64,000 bases of DNA, taken from assembly GCA_019802505.1 (NCBI GenBank), contig JAFMOC010000159.1, positions 1,151,501-1,215,500 on the forward strand. Reading direction: 5' to 3'. Origin of the DNA: Corydoras sp. C115. Its lineage: Eukaryota > Chordata > Actinopteri > Siluriformes > Callichthyidae. The translations under genes were made by a program, and so were the position numbers. The notes below the pieces were generated by a model. It had not been told where the DNA came from and searched no databases. It worked only from the letters and a program-made list of their open reading frames with translations. Of this stretch, positions 1 through 12,500 are shown one piece after another; position 1 is the stretch's first letter; every line of letters starts with the position of its first letter.

Positions 1-98
1 ACGGGGAGAACATGGAAACTCCACCCAGATGGGGAATCGAACCGGGAATCCCTAGTGCTGAGAAGCAAACGTGCTAACCACTAAGCCAGCGTGCCGCC
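1..98 (-). repeat. SINE A, cut by window edge
   Basis: Only the head half (B box side and GCCGCC end) is inside the window. Confidence 0.85.
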
Positions 99-880
99 CA
101 CTTTAATTCGATTAAATTTCCATTTTTATCTTTACAGCTGCCATATTTGTATAGTTCTTCTTTTTACTTTGTATTATTATAAAATATATATTTTTGTTTA
201 CCTTATAAGCAAAAAAATGCAATACTTCAGTAGTTTCAATTTGTAATTTGTTCTTTGATTACTTACTTTCCTAATGCTTCTCATCTATCTACCCACCTCT
301 AACTCATGACGGCGGCACGAATTATCGCAGCAGCTCGTCTGTCTGTCTATGGAGAGGGAGGAACAATCTTTTGTTTTTTCGATTTGTTTTGTATGTCCTA
401 GATAACACAAAATGTCTTGTCATTGTAAACAGATGACACTATCTTTTAAGTATCTGGCCCTTCTCCGGGGTCAAATTCTCTACAGGATGGCTTCCTCCAA
501 TTTCAGAAGGCATTCATCAACCTCACTTAACTCTGCCAAGACTAAAGTTAGGGGGTTCAGGCTTAAGACTCTACCTTCTTCTATAACTCACATCACCACA
601 ATGGAAGGTATTATTTTTGTAACAAGTTTCAGCATATAATTTGACTAGATAGGCCTTTACCAGCATTACAAAAATATGTTCTAAAAGTAAAACAAAGCTT
701 GTTTTTTTATATAGGAACGGTTCCGCAATAACGTTTTTTATTATTATTATTATTATTATAATGACCATATTGCCTTTGGTTGATTGGTGACAACCTACAG
801 ATATGTATGTAAAACTACTATTTAGTAGATTAATATATGAAATAACTGCTACTATTTGCACCTCTGATTGATGCTAACTA
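99..880. other. No recognised gene; AT-rich
   Basis: The segment at 412-610 has few stops in one frame, but I recognise no protein in it. A (TTA)n run lies at 739-760. Confidence 0.4.
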
Positions 881-1780
881 CAGTGGGGAGAACAAGTATT
901 TGATACACTGCTGATTTTTCAGGTTTTCCCACTTGCAAAGCATGTAAAAGACTGTAATTTTTATCATAGGTACTCTTCAACTGTGAGTGATGGAATCTAA
1001 AACAAAAATCCAGAAAAATGAATGTATGTTTTTTTTTATGTTTTAATGTATGATTTTTAAATACTTAATTTCCATTTTATTGTGTGAAATAAGTATTTGA
1101 TCATCTATCAACCAGTAAGAATTTTGGCTCTCACAGACATGTTACTTCTTCTTTAAGAAGCCCTCCTGTTCTCCACTCATTACCTGTATTAACTGCACCT
1201 GTTTGAACTCGTTACCTGTATAAAAGACACCTGTCCACACACTCAATCAGTCAGACTACAGCATCTCCACAATGCCCAAGACCAGAGAGCTGTGTAAGGC
1301 AACTAAAGAGTGGCTCCGTAGGAAACATCTTAAGGTCCTGGAGTGGCCTAGCCAGTCTCCAGACCTGAATCCAATTGAAAATCTTTGGAGGGAGCTTAAA
1401 GTCCGTATGGCCCAGCGACAGCCACAAAACCTGAAGGCTCTGGAGGAGATCTGTATGGAGGAGTGGGCCAAAATCCCTGCTGCAGTGTGTGCAAACCTTG
1501 TCACGAACTACAGGAAACGTCTGATCTCTGTAATTGCAAACAAAGGTTTCTGTACCAAATATTAAGTTTCTTTTTCTGGTGTATCAAATACTTATTTCAC
1601 ACAATAAAATGGAAATTAATTATTTAAAAATCATACAATGTATTTTTCTGGATTTTTGTTTTAGATTCCGTCACTCACAGTTGAAGAGTACCTATGATAA
1701 AAATTACAGTCTTTTACATGCTTTGCAAGTGGGAAAACCTGAAAAATCAGCAGTGTATCAAATACTTGTTCTCCTCACTG
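881..1780 (+). mobile_element. Internally deleted Tc1-like transposon with fused mini-ORF
   Basis: The ends read CAGTGGGGAGAACAAGTATT and its near-exact inverse (CAGTGAGGAG...). The inverted repeats are about 200 bp long and the element is flanked by TA (879-880, 1781-1782). The 97-codon frame at 1272-1565 starts like a Tc1 transposase (MPKTRELCKA). It then jumps straight to the C-terminal part with SPDLNPIENLW (third catalytic residue) and the usual end KGFCTKY. Both DNA-binding helix-turn-helix motifs and the first two catalytic Asp residues are gone. It is a non-autonomous deletion derivative. Confidence 0.9.
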
Positions 1781-1842
1781 TACATTTCATTGTCTTGTAC
1801 GAAGCAATGAGAAAGTTGAATCAACCAATAAATAGCAACCAT

Positions 1843-2322
1843 TATAAAACAGTCCTTAAATCTGATTGACTGAGCTGTCCAACAATGACATCATTGACAA
1901 AGAAACAATTTACAATACATTACTTTAAATCATAAAATACAGATTAATATGAACAGTGAGCCGATTCCCGATGAGCACAAAGCCTGTTTGGTATAACGGT
2001 GTTTCGTAATTTGGCCACTAGATGGCGGTTTTTGATTGTTAGAGAAACTGGAACGTTAACTCAGGAATTAATGTTCACTTTAAAATCTGTCAAATTTTTT
2101 AACGATTTTGTTTTCAAAAAGTGCATTTATGAGTCAAACCTTGTTTTTTTATAATGTGTTTGTGACCATTTTATAAAAGCAATAACACACTTAAGGCTGT
2201 GCATTATTGTGAATACATCACGGGCAAGAGGTGTAACAGCACTCTGCGGCACATCATGCATAATACCATGATTAATTCACAATAGTGCACACCCTCTCGT
2301 ACCTTATTGCTTTATTATAAGC
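1843..2322. mobile_element. Foldback MITE, full copy
   Basis: It begins with CCTTAAATCTGATTGACTGA and contains CACTAGATGGCGG and TGTTAGAGAAACTGGAA. It ends with a hairpin (ATTATTGTGAATACATCACG against GATTAATTCACAATAGTG) and ATTGCTTTATTATAA. Confidence 0.7.
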
Positions 2323-2921
2323 CGGCTAACTACAGCTCCTACAACACACACCACTGGTTTCATATTCTTTGGTAAAATGGCCTTTTCTGCATATGTTCAG
2401 CTGCAGATGTTTAAGCTCTTTATAAAATATGTTACTCCCACCCTTACAGAAATTTCCTACTGTGGCTGGTTTATGTGGCTAAAAACAATAAGGTCCTCAC
2501 ATTACATCAAATTTAAAGACTTTAAATCCAGGTTATGTTTTAGTCAGTCATCATATAATTTGCTGATAATAATAATAATAATAATAATAATCAACAACAA
2601 CACAAAGCATTTCAATTTATGTACCTTTGCACAATTTTGTATGTGATCATTGTAATTGGCATTACTTCTTAAGAATAATAATATAAAAAACTAAATAACC
2701 TTTCATCAGTTATTGCTTTCATAGAGACATGACTAAAACTGACTAAATTCCTCCTGAAGAGACACACAAACTATTCAGTAATGGCTAATAAAGTTTTTTT
2801 TTTACACTAGTATTCTTTAAAAATATTAAATCAGGCCCAGTTTATTTCATAAGCTGAACACCATCTACTCAACATCCCATGATTTTGATTAACAGAGTGG
2901 ATAAATTTTGAATCTCTGGAT

Positions 2922-3331
2922 TAGGGGTGAGCTGCAATATTCGCTGATTCGACGATTCGATTCGGAGAACCGTAGTCGACTATGAACCTCATAGTCGAAT
3001 GTACCATTTTGACCACATGGGGGTGCCCATGGCTGCTGCTAAGCATTAGTTTTTACATGAAATGTCTTTGTTTTCGTTATATATATATAGCCTTTTGTCA
3101 AATAAAATCATCCTAATTTCTGTTAATATTTTTTTTAAATGATGTGTGCGCTTTAACCCATTTACGGTGCTCTAGAAAAACAAGTAAAATATAAAAAAAA
3201 TTTTTTTTAAAAACCACGCTTATAGCGCCATCTTGTGGTGAAATTTTAACTGATTCGACTATCAGTCGACTATAGGGAAAATCTGACGAATCAGATTCGA
3301 CTATGAAAATCCTTAGTTGAAGACAGCCCTA
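2922..3331. mobile_element. hAT-like MITE, 410 bp, perfect 8-bp duplication
   Basis: The ends are TAGGGGTGAGCTGC and AAGACAGCCCTA. The target duplication CTCTGGAT is exact (2914-2921 and 3332-3339). Subterminal repeats are built from GATTCGAC and GTCGACTAT. No coding sequence. Confidence 0.85.
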
Positions 3332-3699
3332 CTCTGGATGCATATAGCCATATGTTTAAGATGCAATAATTTAAATGAATCTATGGACAGATTTATTTAT
3401 TTCCACATCTAAAACAGCTGATCCTGAAAGTCACGCACTTTGCTGGAGAATTTAAGGCAGTGTTATGTGGTGTTAAGTTTCATAAACGCAATAACGTTGC
3501 ACAATATTTTAAGCAAGAATACAATCTCAAAATAATTGTCAAAGACAGTTCTTTTACTATCATCAAGGAGGGTCATCAAGGTGATAAAATGAAACTACAG
3601 CATAATTGCTGCACTAAGACCCCTAACCACAACAATGTCACTGTAGATAAACCACCACCCAAATTAGACCTCTTCTAGGATGATCCTGGAGTCGCTCAT

Positions 3700-5125
3700 C
3701 TCCTGTGAGGTATACATACATAAACAACATGGCAATGATTAAAAAAAAAAATCTCGTCCCAAAGGAGGGGCGGTATCATCAGCTTTGTGGATTTTTGTCG
3801 TCAGACGATAAACAAACAAACTCATGCTGCAAATTCTGCTTAAAGCAGTGCTTCTCAAATAGTGCGGTGCCTGGGGGGGCGCATAAGATATCACAGAGCA
3901 ACAAAAGTCAACCGAAAGTTAAAACGAGGAAAGTGTATGTAGCACTTGGTAACGAAGGTGGGAGACGAAGAATGACCGGCGTGTCTTCTGTGTCTTTAAA
4001 TGTTGGCAGCGGACAGCATAAAGCCAAATAAATGAAGGCGTCACATAAAGACATTAAACCCGATCACGCTGATAACCGCTTGAGTTTTTAATCGAAAACG
4101 TGACGCGTACAGCAAGCAATTATAACGCGTTATGAAAGCTGCTTCAGAAAAGCTGTGTGCTGCAGAACGGGCGCGTTGGAGACATCAGTTCTGATTTCCT
4201 TATTTTGATAAAAAAAAAAAAAAAAAAACAGCACAAATTGTTGTATTCATTTTAGTTTTGTAGGTTAAAGTTAATAAATTGTGCTCCTGAATGAATGTTG
4301 CTGATGAATTTATTATTATTTATTGATTTTATATCATTTCATTTTTCAGTATCAAATGCCAGTCAGTTCAAAAACGTTTCTAGTTTAAATAAGGATTTCA
4401 TTCCTTTCTGTTACAAACTAAAAAACAAAGTTAATAAAATGATTCTTTGTTCTAAGTTGTTCTATATTTCTTTCTTTTTTGTTTTTTTTATTGTTATAAA
4501 AGAGGGGTACTTATAACAAATTTATAGACAAATCATACTACAGTGGGCGTGTAAAAATACTTTTTCATCCCATTTTGTCATGGGGCGGTGAGTGTGTGTG
4601 TGTGTGTGGGGGGGGGGAAGTGTTCTTCTTCCTAGGGGGGGGCTTAACAGAAAATAATTGAGAATCACTGGCTTAAAGACTGTTGCTGTTAAGGCTGCAA
4701 GCATGACAAATCTGCTGCAACATCTCAAACAGAGCCACGCTGCCGAGTGGGAAAAGTGCTGCATCATGCAAAATAAAGACGACACGATGGAACCTGCTAA
4801 AAAAACAAACCACTGTCCTAGAAATGCTTACAAACTGTCTGCCATATGACAAGAAGGGAGACCGAAAGCCATCACAGATGCAATCGACGGGTATATTGCA
4901 GAGGATATGCTGTCCATATATACAGTACTGTGGAGAAAATGGGGTTTAAGTACATGATAAATGTTTTAGACCCTAAGTATGAGGTACCAAGCTGTAAATA
5001 TTTTCAAAGTGTTTTTTCAGTGTGGGTGGGGGGGGGGGGGGGGGGGGTTGTGACATGCCAACGTACATGCCTCAAACCAGAGGAAGTAGACAGACTTATC
5101 TTTCTTGCAAAGGAGATATTTTAAA
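3700..5125 (+). pseudogene. hAT transposase relic with BED zinc finger, split by another hAT insertion
   Basis: Before position 3846 the frame reads GFLSSDDKQTN then CCKFCLK. After 4670 it resumes with AASMTNLLQHLKQSHAAEW, giving the two halves of a BED zinc finger. Later pieces resemble inner and C-terminal hAT regions (KAITDAIDGYIAEDM at about 4865, FKYMINVLDPKYEVPS at about 4945, LKPEEVDRLIFLAKEI at about 5072). Large internal deletions and a poly-G run (5030-5047) are present. It is not functional. Confidence 0.75.
3846..4670. mobile_element. hAT-like element inside the BED-finger relic
   Basis: The ends are CAGTGCTTCTCAA and TTGAGAATCACTG, with an exact 8-bp duplication GCTTAAAG (3838-3845, 4671-4678). 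It is 825 bp, without a transposase, and ends in a (GT)n/poly-G stretch. Confidence 0.88.
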
Positions 5126-5404
5126 TTAAAGGTTCTTACTAAAACAGCAAATAAGCACCTTGTGTATTTTTTGCATTGTTGTTTGTTTATGAAAATGTTT
5201 ATTTTTGTTTACATATTTAATGACCTCAGACACTCGTGCACTTGCGTTTGCACATGTATTTATAGGTTACATTAAATAGGTTATGTTTTATGATGGTGTA
5301 TTATGTTGGAATCAGCCTAATGTTGCTTACTTTGTTATTTACAGTGACACAGCCATCATTTTTGTTTTTTGCTTGTTAGATTGTAGCTAATGTATATTAA
5401 ATCA

Positions 5405-5751
5405 TTCATTCATTCATTATCTCCCGCTTTATCCTCTATTAGGGTCGCGGTGGGGTTCCCCATGCCCATCCAGGGGAGAACATCTCGGGCGCTGGGCAGA
5501 TACACCCAGGACAGGGCGCCAATCCATCGCTGGGTACACACTCACACACTCAAACACACTCTAAATGGGGCAATTTAGAGAACTCAATTAACTTGATCCA
5601 TGTTTTTGGACTGTGGGAGGAAACTGGAGAACCCGGAGGAAACCCACACGGACACGGGGAGAACATGGAAACTCCACCCAGATGGGGATTCGAACCGGGA
5701 ATCCCTAGCGCTGAGAGGCGAACGTGCTAACCACTAAGCCACCGTGCCGCC
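5405..5751 (-). repeat. SINE A, full
   Basis: Full copy with the exact target duplication TATATTAAATCA on both sides (5393-5404, 5752-5763). Confidence 0.92.
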
Positions 5752-5878
5752 TATATTAAATCAATAAAGGTCAAATAGTTTTGGAAAAATTAATTGCAGT
5801 CTGCAGTTTGATTTAAGTACAGGGCGGGGCATGAACCAAGTCACTTTGGATAAAAGCTTCGGCTACATGACCAAATTT

Positions 5879-6228
5879 TTTTTCATTCATTCATTAATCA
5901 CCCGCTTTATCCTCTATTAGGGTCGCGGTGGGGTTCCCCATGCCCATCCAGGGGAGAACGTCTCGGGCGCTGAGCAGATACACCCAGGACAGGGCACCAA
6001 TCCATCGCTGGGCACACACTCACTCACACAAACACACTCTATATGGGGCAATTTGGAGAACTCAATTAACTTGATCCATGTTTTTGGACTGTGGGAGGAA
6101 ACCGGAGAACCCGGAGGAAACCCACACGGACACGGGGAGAACATGGAAACTCCACCCAGATGGGGATTCGAACCGGGAATCCCTAGCGCTGAGAGGCAAA
6201 CGTGCTAACCACTATGCCACCGTGCCGC
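5879..6228 (-). repeat. SINE A, full
   Basis: Full copy with target duplication CATGACCAAATTT (5866-5878, 6229-6241). It lies just downstream of a fragment of another SINE tail (GGATAAAAGCTTCGGCT). Confidence 0.92.
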
Positions 6229-6435
6229 CATGACCAAATTTAAAATATGTAAATATAAATACAAGAAAATACCAAAGCATAAACAATGTCAAAACGTGGT
6301 ATTCCAACACAACATATTTTTACATATGCAACTCCTTGAAAAAAGCAAGAGGGAAAAAAAAAAAAATAAGACAAAAATAAATAAATATAAGCAAAAAATA
6401 AAAATGAAAAAATAAAAAAAAGAAGAAATACATAC

Positions 6436-6525
6436 CCTTTTTTTGAAGTATGTCCTCCATTTGTGGTATTCCCGAAGAACTATTTCAATTCTTCTCTTCC
6501 AGTACTTTCCTTCCGTAGCTATGGC
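6436..6525 (-). CDS. mlxip: MLXIP exon 4
   Basis: It has exactly 30 codons with acceptor TTCAAG and donor GTATGT. It encodes EGKYWKRRIEIVLREYHKWR and TYFKKR, Mondo conserved region V. No continuation is found at lower coordinates. Confidence 0.88.
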
Positions 6526-9500
6526 CTTGAAGACAGTAAGAAAGAAAATAATTATTATAATACATAATAAAAACATGCAATCATTTTTTTCCAAATAATC
6601 TTATAATCCACTGAGGTGATTTGTAATCTGTGCCACTTTAGTTATGCCCATATTTGGCACTACGGGTCTGAGCGTGATGTCAATTGCAAAAATCCCCTCC
6701 GAATAAATGCACAAATATGTTCAGTACACAATATACTTTCAGTGTACACTTCTCTTTTAATACTTTTGGGCTCTGACTAAAGGAAGGAAGACAAACCACA
6801 AGTTATACGACTGTCACAGCTCACCTTTGTCTTTTCTTGCTTCCTGATGTCAACTCAATGCTCAATATACCACCTACCTAAGCATTGTTGAGGACCACTT
6901 AAACCCTCTCAGTTCCAGATAGCACAGAAGTGTTATGCAGTCCATGCTTTCATGACTCAGGACACTAAATCATATGTAATGAGTCTGTTACAGTGTTTCA
7001 GGAAATTCTGGAAATGGAGGCAGAGAGCTTTTTATCTATATTGATAAAAGGCAAAGCCCTCAGCCTCATCACTACTTTAACAACTTACAGTGTCAGTAGA
7101 AGGCTGAAATTTGGCTGGTTCATTCTATGTGGCATACTTACAAAAGTTTAGCAGGTTTTATTTTAAAATTTGACCTGTACAGTTAGCATTGACTACGTTT
7201 TACTTTTTCATCAAATTTTACACGTCTTCGCTGCGTTTATATAAACCGATGTACATTTTGATATCACCATAATGATCTTACGAAATGGTGCCATGATGAA
7301 CTTTCTTATTTATAGTACAACAGGTTCCGGCGCTGTGGGGTTCCCAGCGCTAACTGAATAATACTTACGTACTAATAAAGGATATTACGTTTCCATATGG
7401 GGATTACATGGTCAACTGTACGTTACATGCTGAAGAGTAAGCTCAGCTCACTGCCTGGTCATATAACAACCGGAGGGTTGAACTGACAACATGGTATAAT
7501 GAGAACTTAGCTAAAAATTGTCATATGTTCGCTCAGTTTAAATACATTTACTTTTGTTCTTGACTTCTCCACTGCAAAGCTAGTAGTTTTAATAAAGCAT
7601 TAAACCAAATAGATAAATAATATGCACAGGAATAAAACAATTCCAATGTAATATGTTTTATACCCGAGCAAATGAAAACCAAACAGAAAATGTGCTTTTG
7701 TTGAAAGAAACCCCTTTTAAATAGGTTTCAGCGATACATGATTAAACATTGTTCATTCATTCATTATCTTCCGCTTTATTCTCTATTAGGGTTGAGGTGG
7801 GGTTCCCCATGCCCATCCAGGGGAGAACGTCTCGGGCGCTGGGCAGATACACCCAGGACAGGATGCCAATCCATCGCTGGGCACACACTCACTCACACAA
7901 ACACACACTATATGGGGCAATTTGGAGAATTCAATTGACTTGATCCATGTTTTTGGACTGTGGGAGGAAACCGGAGAACCCGGAGGAAACCCACGCAGAC
8001 ACGGGGAGAACGTGGAAACTCCACCCAGATGGGGATTCGAACCGGGAATCCCTAGCGCTGAGAGGCGAACGTGCTAACCACTAAGTCACCGTGCCGCCGA
8101 TTAAACATTGTAAAATAGTAAGATTAAAATGTAATGTATTTTTTTTATTAGATTCACAGCACAGTTTTATATAGGGAAAAAAATGTGATTTCTTACCTCA
8201 GTGGGTCGATGGACACCTGAGTCCATGTTCCCATCTAGTGGTGTAACAAAATGACAAACTGGGTTGTCTCTTTTCTCCACATCTACAAAGAAAAAAAATA
8301 ATACCAATTTAAACTTGGAAGTTCACATAAGCTGGCATCTATACCATTTTCATATTTAGTTGTTGAGCCCTACATTGGATGTACCAGGCTCTCCAAATGG
8401 CATTGTTTAGCCGAATCTTGTCCCGCCAAAGAAGTTTAAGGCCCTTGAAGTTCTTCCATTTTGGAGACACCAACCTACCACTGTTAATAAAAAGACACAT
8501 ATTCAGATTCAAGTTTTGAATTAAAGTAAGCTATGAAACAGATTGATACAAGGTATGAGATCACAAAATAACATCCAAAAACAATTAAGTTATGGTCTTA
8601 TGTTCTGTTGTACTGTTGATAGTGAATTCCGTGTTTCCACATTGTCTGATTTTTAGTAGCATTGCAACCATGTTAAAGCTAATTTTTCCAACAGGAATAT
8701 TTATAAAGATGTCTGCTACACTGCAAGTTAAAAGACAAAGTCAGTTAAACAATCATAATTACACTGTGCTTATCCTTCTTTTCAAAGTCTAATGATAAAA
8801 AAAATATATATTGAGCATTACAAAGTAAATCCCACTTTTTTTGCTTTTCGAATTCTTGGTGCAAGTCTGTATGTCCGACAATAACACTCTTTACCAGGAT
8901 AGACATGTTCATTCTTGTGGTCTGGGTAGCTCCTGACTGCTTCTGTAAATACTAATTTTCAGCCTTATGAGATGAGAAATGATTTCATATTTCACTTTAT
9001 CTGTATACTTCCTCTACAAGACATGTTTAATCAGCAAATTTGTGGGTATTTGCAGTGATTTTTTTTCTTTCTTAAGTGCTAGGTGTGCATTGCCCACTTC
9101 TGGCCACTTAATTTATCTGGCACTAATGAAAGATTCGACGATTCGATTAAACACTATACCTTCGAATTAATTTTTATGGGGGTCATGGCTTTATTATGTT
9201 ACACATACTTCACGCCCCGCTTCCTCTCCCTCCGCGCCGCACACGCCCACTCCTTCATGTATACAGTCACGTCACTCGCTGCCACACGCCGCTCCGCACA
9301 CACCTACTTTCCCTTGTAAACAAACACACCCCTCTCCTCCACATGCTGCTCCACACTCGCCCATTCACACACCTGTTCCTCATTTCGCTCGGGATCGCTC
9401 ACCCTCTCCAGACTATTAGTTACAGGTGTGCACTTCGGCTGGAGAGACTACTTTAAACTCTTCAGCGCAGAGTTTTGATTGTTCATCTGATGGTTGGTCT

Positions 9501-12500
9501 GATTGTGTTCTGCTGCACGGGTGGTCGCGGAGTGCGTCTAGACTCGGTGTGCCAGTGCCGCTAGCACTCCACGCCTATGCTCAGTTCGGTTTCTGGCTTC
9601 CTACAGGATCACGAGTAATAAGTGACGTCACCGTCCGGCCTCTACGTCTCAGCGATCTCCACCACTACTGACCGGTGCACAGCGCCTCGATTCGGCGTTT
9701 GTTTATTCCGTTTTTGTTTTTCCCTACGGACAGTGGTTCGTTTGTGGGGCGTTCCCCCACGGAACATAAACTTTTTCTGTTCACCTTAAATCACGCTTCC
9801 TCCTCATTCCGGTAGCGTGATCGCTTAGAACTGACAATTAGTTTTTACATGAAATGTCTTTGTTTTCGTTATATATATAGCCTTTTGTCAAATAAAATCA
9901 TCCTAATTTCTAGAAAAAAAAAGAAAAACAAAAAAAAGGTTTTCTTTTGTTAGAAAAACAAGTAAAATATATAAAAAAATCTTTTTAAAAAACTACGCTT
10001 ATAGCGCCATCTTGTGATGAAATTTTAACTGATTCGACTATCAGTCGACTATAGGGAAAATCTGACGAATCCGATTCGACTACGAAAATTTGTAGTTGAA
10101 TACAGCCCTACTATTGCAATATTTTACTAGTATAAATAATACTAACTTACTAGTATTTTTCTAACTACTGCAACATTAAAAGTTGATGACCGTTTGTAGC
10201 TGAGTATGCAGTTGACTTCCTATAAACTATAAATTCATTTTTATTTAGCTTGCAACAGCAATTTTAAAGAGTCCTTTATAGAGTCCAGTTTTGCTGAGGT
10301 TAAATATTTAATAAAGGGCATTTACACATTATTTCTGAAAAGGATATAGAGGTCATCATGTTTCCAGGTTTCCATAATTTTCTACTTGTAACAACAATGT
10401 CTTACATTAAAAAGCAAGAGAAAATCAAATGAAAGAACTGCAAAAACACTATAGACATACAAATTAATATAACAAAAATGGAATGAAACTTGATCTGCAG
10501 CGAGATGTAAAAAGAATTGTAAGAGAATGTAAAAAGCAACATTTTAAAGATGTAAGATCTAATCAAGGCTTTTAAGCAAAAAAAAAGAACAGAAAAGAGT
10601 ATAAAAATATGAACACCACAAGAGTCAGAGGTTCAAACATACTTGACGAGACTGAACAATTGAATAAAAAGGGCCTTATGATATCTATAACCAAAAGCTG
10701 TGAAATGAAAAGAATTAGATTTTTAATAAACAACAATCTTTTGTGTCCAAACCAGCTGCAAATGCTCTGATGTTCAGGTAAAACCTTTTTTTATTTACTC
10801 TTTTGTTTATTTTTTTTTTTTTCAAACAGGACAACAAGTTTTACTCTAATGTTATTAATTCATTCATTATCTTCCGCTTTTCTAATATATATTCGCGTCG
10901 CGGGGGGTTCCCCATGACCATCCAGGGGAGATCGTTTCGGGCGCTGGGCAGATACACCCAGGACAGGGCGCCAATCTATCGCTGGGCACACACTCACACA
11001 GACACGCACACATACACACACTATATGGGGTAATTTGGAGAACTCATGTTTTTGGACTGTGGGAGGAAACCGGAGAACCCGGAGGAAACCCACGCGGACA
11101 CAGGGAGAACATGGAAACTCCACCCAGATGGGGATTCGAAACCGGGAATCCCTAGTGCTGAGAGGCGAATGTGCTAACTAGGGCTACAACAACGAATCGA
11201 TAAAATCGATTATCCAAAGTATCGATAATGAATTTCCATTATCGATTCGTTGGGTCGCGTGATTTCCGCGTTACTCGCGATGTCGCACCCGCTTACGTCA
11301 CCTGAGGGCTATACAATAACGCTGGAAAATAATAGCGTGTTGAACAGAACGAGGCGGAGTTTGCAAAACAAGTTAATAAATCGCACAAATGAGACACAGC
11401 CAACGCAGAAAATAAAGAACGTGGAACATGCAGCTCTGCGAACATGCACAGCAGCACGGTGATGATACACCACCTGAAACTAAACACTGATGAGGATGAA
11501 GCTGAACAGCAGATAAATCACTACAACATCCCGAGATTCTTTAGTTTAAAGTGAATCAACGTAACGCAACGTCACACTATGAGACCGGCAGAGCAGCGTC
11601 ATGCTGTGTTTGGTTGTTAACTGGATAATAACAGTGATGTAGAACATGTCTTAACGTCTGTTATACGAATACGTCCGTATTTCCTGGGACATGTCCGTAT
11701 GTCATGTCCTGTCCCGGGCGTCCCAGTTTATTTTTTAAAGATCAATAGCAGCACACCGCAGGGGAGCGGGGGACTGACGCGCACACGCACACAGCGTAAA
11801 AGTACGTGGCTTTAAATGCGCCCCCCCCCCCCACCGAGGTATTTTTTTTGTTAACAGGCTAATTTAAAAAAAAATAAAAATCCTAGCTGATTGTTAATTA
11901 GTTCATTTGTTAATTAATTTTTTTCCAATAGGCTACAGAGCAGACAATATTTGGTTCATTACTGAGGGCAACTGAGTATCATGTGTTATTTGGAGTTGTA
12001 ACTTTTGTTGTTAAGTGAGGGATGGTTAGATGATACATTATTTGTTTCATTGTGCTTTTCATTAATTACAGGAAATGTTAACTTAAACATTTTGAATAAA
12101 AACTATACTATATATAATACTATACTATAGAATAATTTTACTGAAAACATCCATCTTTGGATAAAAGTGTCTGCTAAATGATTAAATGTAAAAACATGGA
12201 AATTTTTTTTATATATTGATCTGATTCATCGATTCATCGAAAAAAATAATCGACCGATTAATCGATTATCAAAATAATCGTTAGTTGCAGCCCTAGTGCC
12301 TACCACTAAGCCACCGTGCCATCCTCTAATGTTATAATAAAGGTAATTAATTGTCCAGTTCATAACTATTTTAGGTTAACTGTGCTAGCATTGTTATATC
12401 ATAAAAAGGGATGTGGAGAAGTCTTTATGGATGTCCAAACCTCATTTGAGGTTTAACTAAACTATAAATAAACTGGCTGCTTCAATCTCCTCTTATATTA

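Noticed and set aside
412..861. Possible short gene or exon at 412-639 or its complement
   Set aside because: No recognised domain, no splice-site support, and the complement has stops. It may be part of an unrecognised repeat.
5908..5930. Telomere-like or satellite interpretation of (ATGA)n / (TTCA)n stretches
   Set aside because: They are short SINE tails, always attached to the SINE 3' end.
5917..6144. Recurrent open frames reading like SPVSSHSPKTWIKSIEFS or CPSRGERLGRWADTP (many places on both strands)
   Set aside because: They are translations of the SINE family A body, repeated at every copy and truncated with it. They are not genes.
9196..9671. Overlapping open frames in the CpG-rich part of the hAT-like element
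   Set aside because: Open in several frames because of GC content; composition is Cys/His/Leu-rich without a domain. Best explained as element interior.
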